A stretch of 5,914 nucleotides of DNA, from contig JAJZSS010000125.1 in NCBI GenBank assembly GCA_021849525.1, forward strand, positions 1 through 5,914. The letters run 5' to 3'. The stretch's first letter is position 1; each line of letters opens with the position of its first letter. Of this stretch, positions 5,468 through 5,914 are shown one piece after another. Both the position numbers and the translations under genes were made by a program. Under the pieces are notes generated by a model. The model did not search any database and was not told the origin of the DNA. It saw only the letters and a list, made by a program, of their open reading frames with translations. The DNA is from Chloroflexota bacterium. GTDB lineage: Bacteria; Chloroflexota; Anaerolineae; Anaerolineales; UBA4823.

Positions 5468-5835
5468 TCCAGCAGGAGTCTCGCTTGAAAGTTGCCGATA
5501 ACACCGGCGCCCGCGAGCTGCTGGTCATCCATGTGATGGGTGGTTCCCGCCGCCGCTATGGTCGAGTGGGTGATGTGGTGGTTGCCACGGTGAAAGTCGC
5601 CACTCCTCAGGGCTCGGTGAAGAAAAGCGAAATTGTGAAAGCCGTTATCGTGCGCTGTACGAAAGAATGGCAGCGCGAGGATGGCTCGACCATCCGCTTT
5701 GATGACAATGCCGCAGTTATCCTTGATCAAGATGGCAAGAACCCGAAAGGGACGCGTATTTTTGGACCGGTAGCACGCGAGCTGCGTGAAAAAGGTTTTA
5801 TGAAGATTGTATCGCTGGCGCCAGAAGTTCTCTAG
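5464..5835 (+). CDS. rplN: 50S ribosomal protein L14
   Basis: L14 lies on the 50S interface face beside L19, forms intersubunit bridges and is the docking site of the silencing factor RsfS. The 123-residue length equals that of E. coli. It opens [20 protein letters not shown] and continues with [21 protein letters not shown] (24-44, given by its ends). The L14 signature region spans about 60-86, including [10 protein letters not shown] (78-87). The end is [28 protein letters not shown] in 96-123. AAGGAGG at 5450-5456, inside rpsQ, is 7 bases from the ATG. In E. coli this is the first gene of the separate spc operon, but here no promoter space exists before it. Confidence 0.98.
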   Translation: MIQQESRLKVADNTGARELLVIHVMGGSRRRYGRVGDVVVATVKVATPQGSVKKSEIVKAVIVRCTKEWQREDGSTIRFDDNAAVILDQDGKNPKGTRIFGPVARELREKGFMKIVSLAPEVL

Positions 5836-5864
5836 CCCAGAGGTAGAAGGTAGGAGCGAAGACC

Positions 5865-5914
5865 GTGAAAGCAAAGATTCGCAAAGGTGATACCGTTGAA
5901 GTGATCAGCGGGCG
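5865..5914 (+). CDS. rplX: 50S ribosomal protein L24, N-terminal part (cut by window edge)
   Basis: L24 starts 50S assembly by binding domain I of 23S rRNA near the tunnel exit. Only 16 full codons are present: MKAKIRKGDTVEVISG, matching the start of L24 and its KOW motif (KGDTVxVISG). The start is GTG at 5865, the only non-ATG start among the genes here, with AGGAG at 5852-5856, 8 bases upstream. It follows rplN after 29 bases, the usual neighbour in the spc order. An ATG-start alternative in frame is not present in the visible part. Confidence 0.92.
   Translation, partial: MKAKIRKGDTVEVISG

Noticed and set aside
5263..5874. 203-codon open frame on the - strand opposite rpsQ and rplN
   Set aside because: Antisense shadow of two conserved genes; no domain, and no gene context supports transcription from that strand.

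Overview
This window is a stretch of the bacterial S10-spc ribosomal protein cluster, with every gene on the + strand. Reading left to right it holds the last codons of a gene that is probably tuf (EF-Tu), then rpsJ (S10), rplC (L3), rplD (L4), rplW (L23), rplB (L2), rpsS (S19), rplV (L22), rpsC (S3), rplP (L16), rpmC (L29), rpsQ (S17), rplN (L14) and the first codons of rplX (L24), which runs off the right edge. This is the canonical order. The 12 complete genes are intact, with family-typical lengths and no frameshift, insertion sequence, tRNA, CRISPR array or foreign gene.

The organism is a bacterium of moderate G+C. Details such as the L3 core (HGQSDRQRSPGS followed by GTTPGRVYKG), the L22 loop and the L16 start MLMPKRVKW fit Chloroflexota, possibly Anaerolineae. 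That is recognition from memory, not a computed placement, and should be held loosely.

Layout falls into tight and loose joints. The tight joints are rplD-rplW (12 bases), rplW-rplB (1-base TAATG overlap), rpsS-rplV (3 bases), rplP-rpmC (1-base TAATG overlap), rpmC-rpsQ and rpsQ-rplN (4-base ATGA overlaps). These imply translational coupling. The loose joints are rpsJ-rplC (194 bases), rplC-rplD (75), rplB-rpsS (73), rplV-rpsC (60) and rpsC-rplP (91). Each loose joint carries at least one inverted repeat that could fold in the mRNA. The most striking is the rpsJ-rplC spacer, with an 11-bp perfect stem followed by three further potential hairpins and competing pairings just upstream of the rplC ribosome binding site.

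The products assemble together. S10, S19, S3 and S17 go to the 30S subunit. L3, L4, L23, L2, L22, L16, L29, L14 and L24 go to the 50S subunit. L4 and L22 line the nascent-chain tunnel, L23 and L29 sit at its exit, and L2, L3 and L16 lie near the peptidyl transferase centre. No convincing promoter or intrinsic terminator is visible, so transcription probably enters from upstream (str operon/tuf side) and continues past the right edge. I found no undescribed gene system; the best leads are non-coding, in the spacers.
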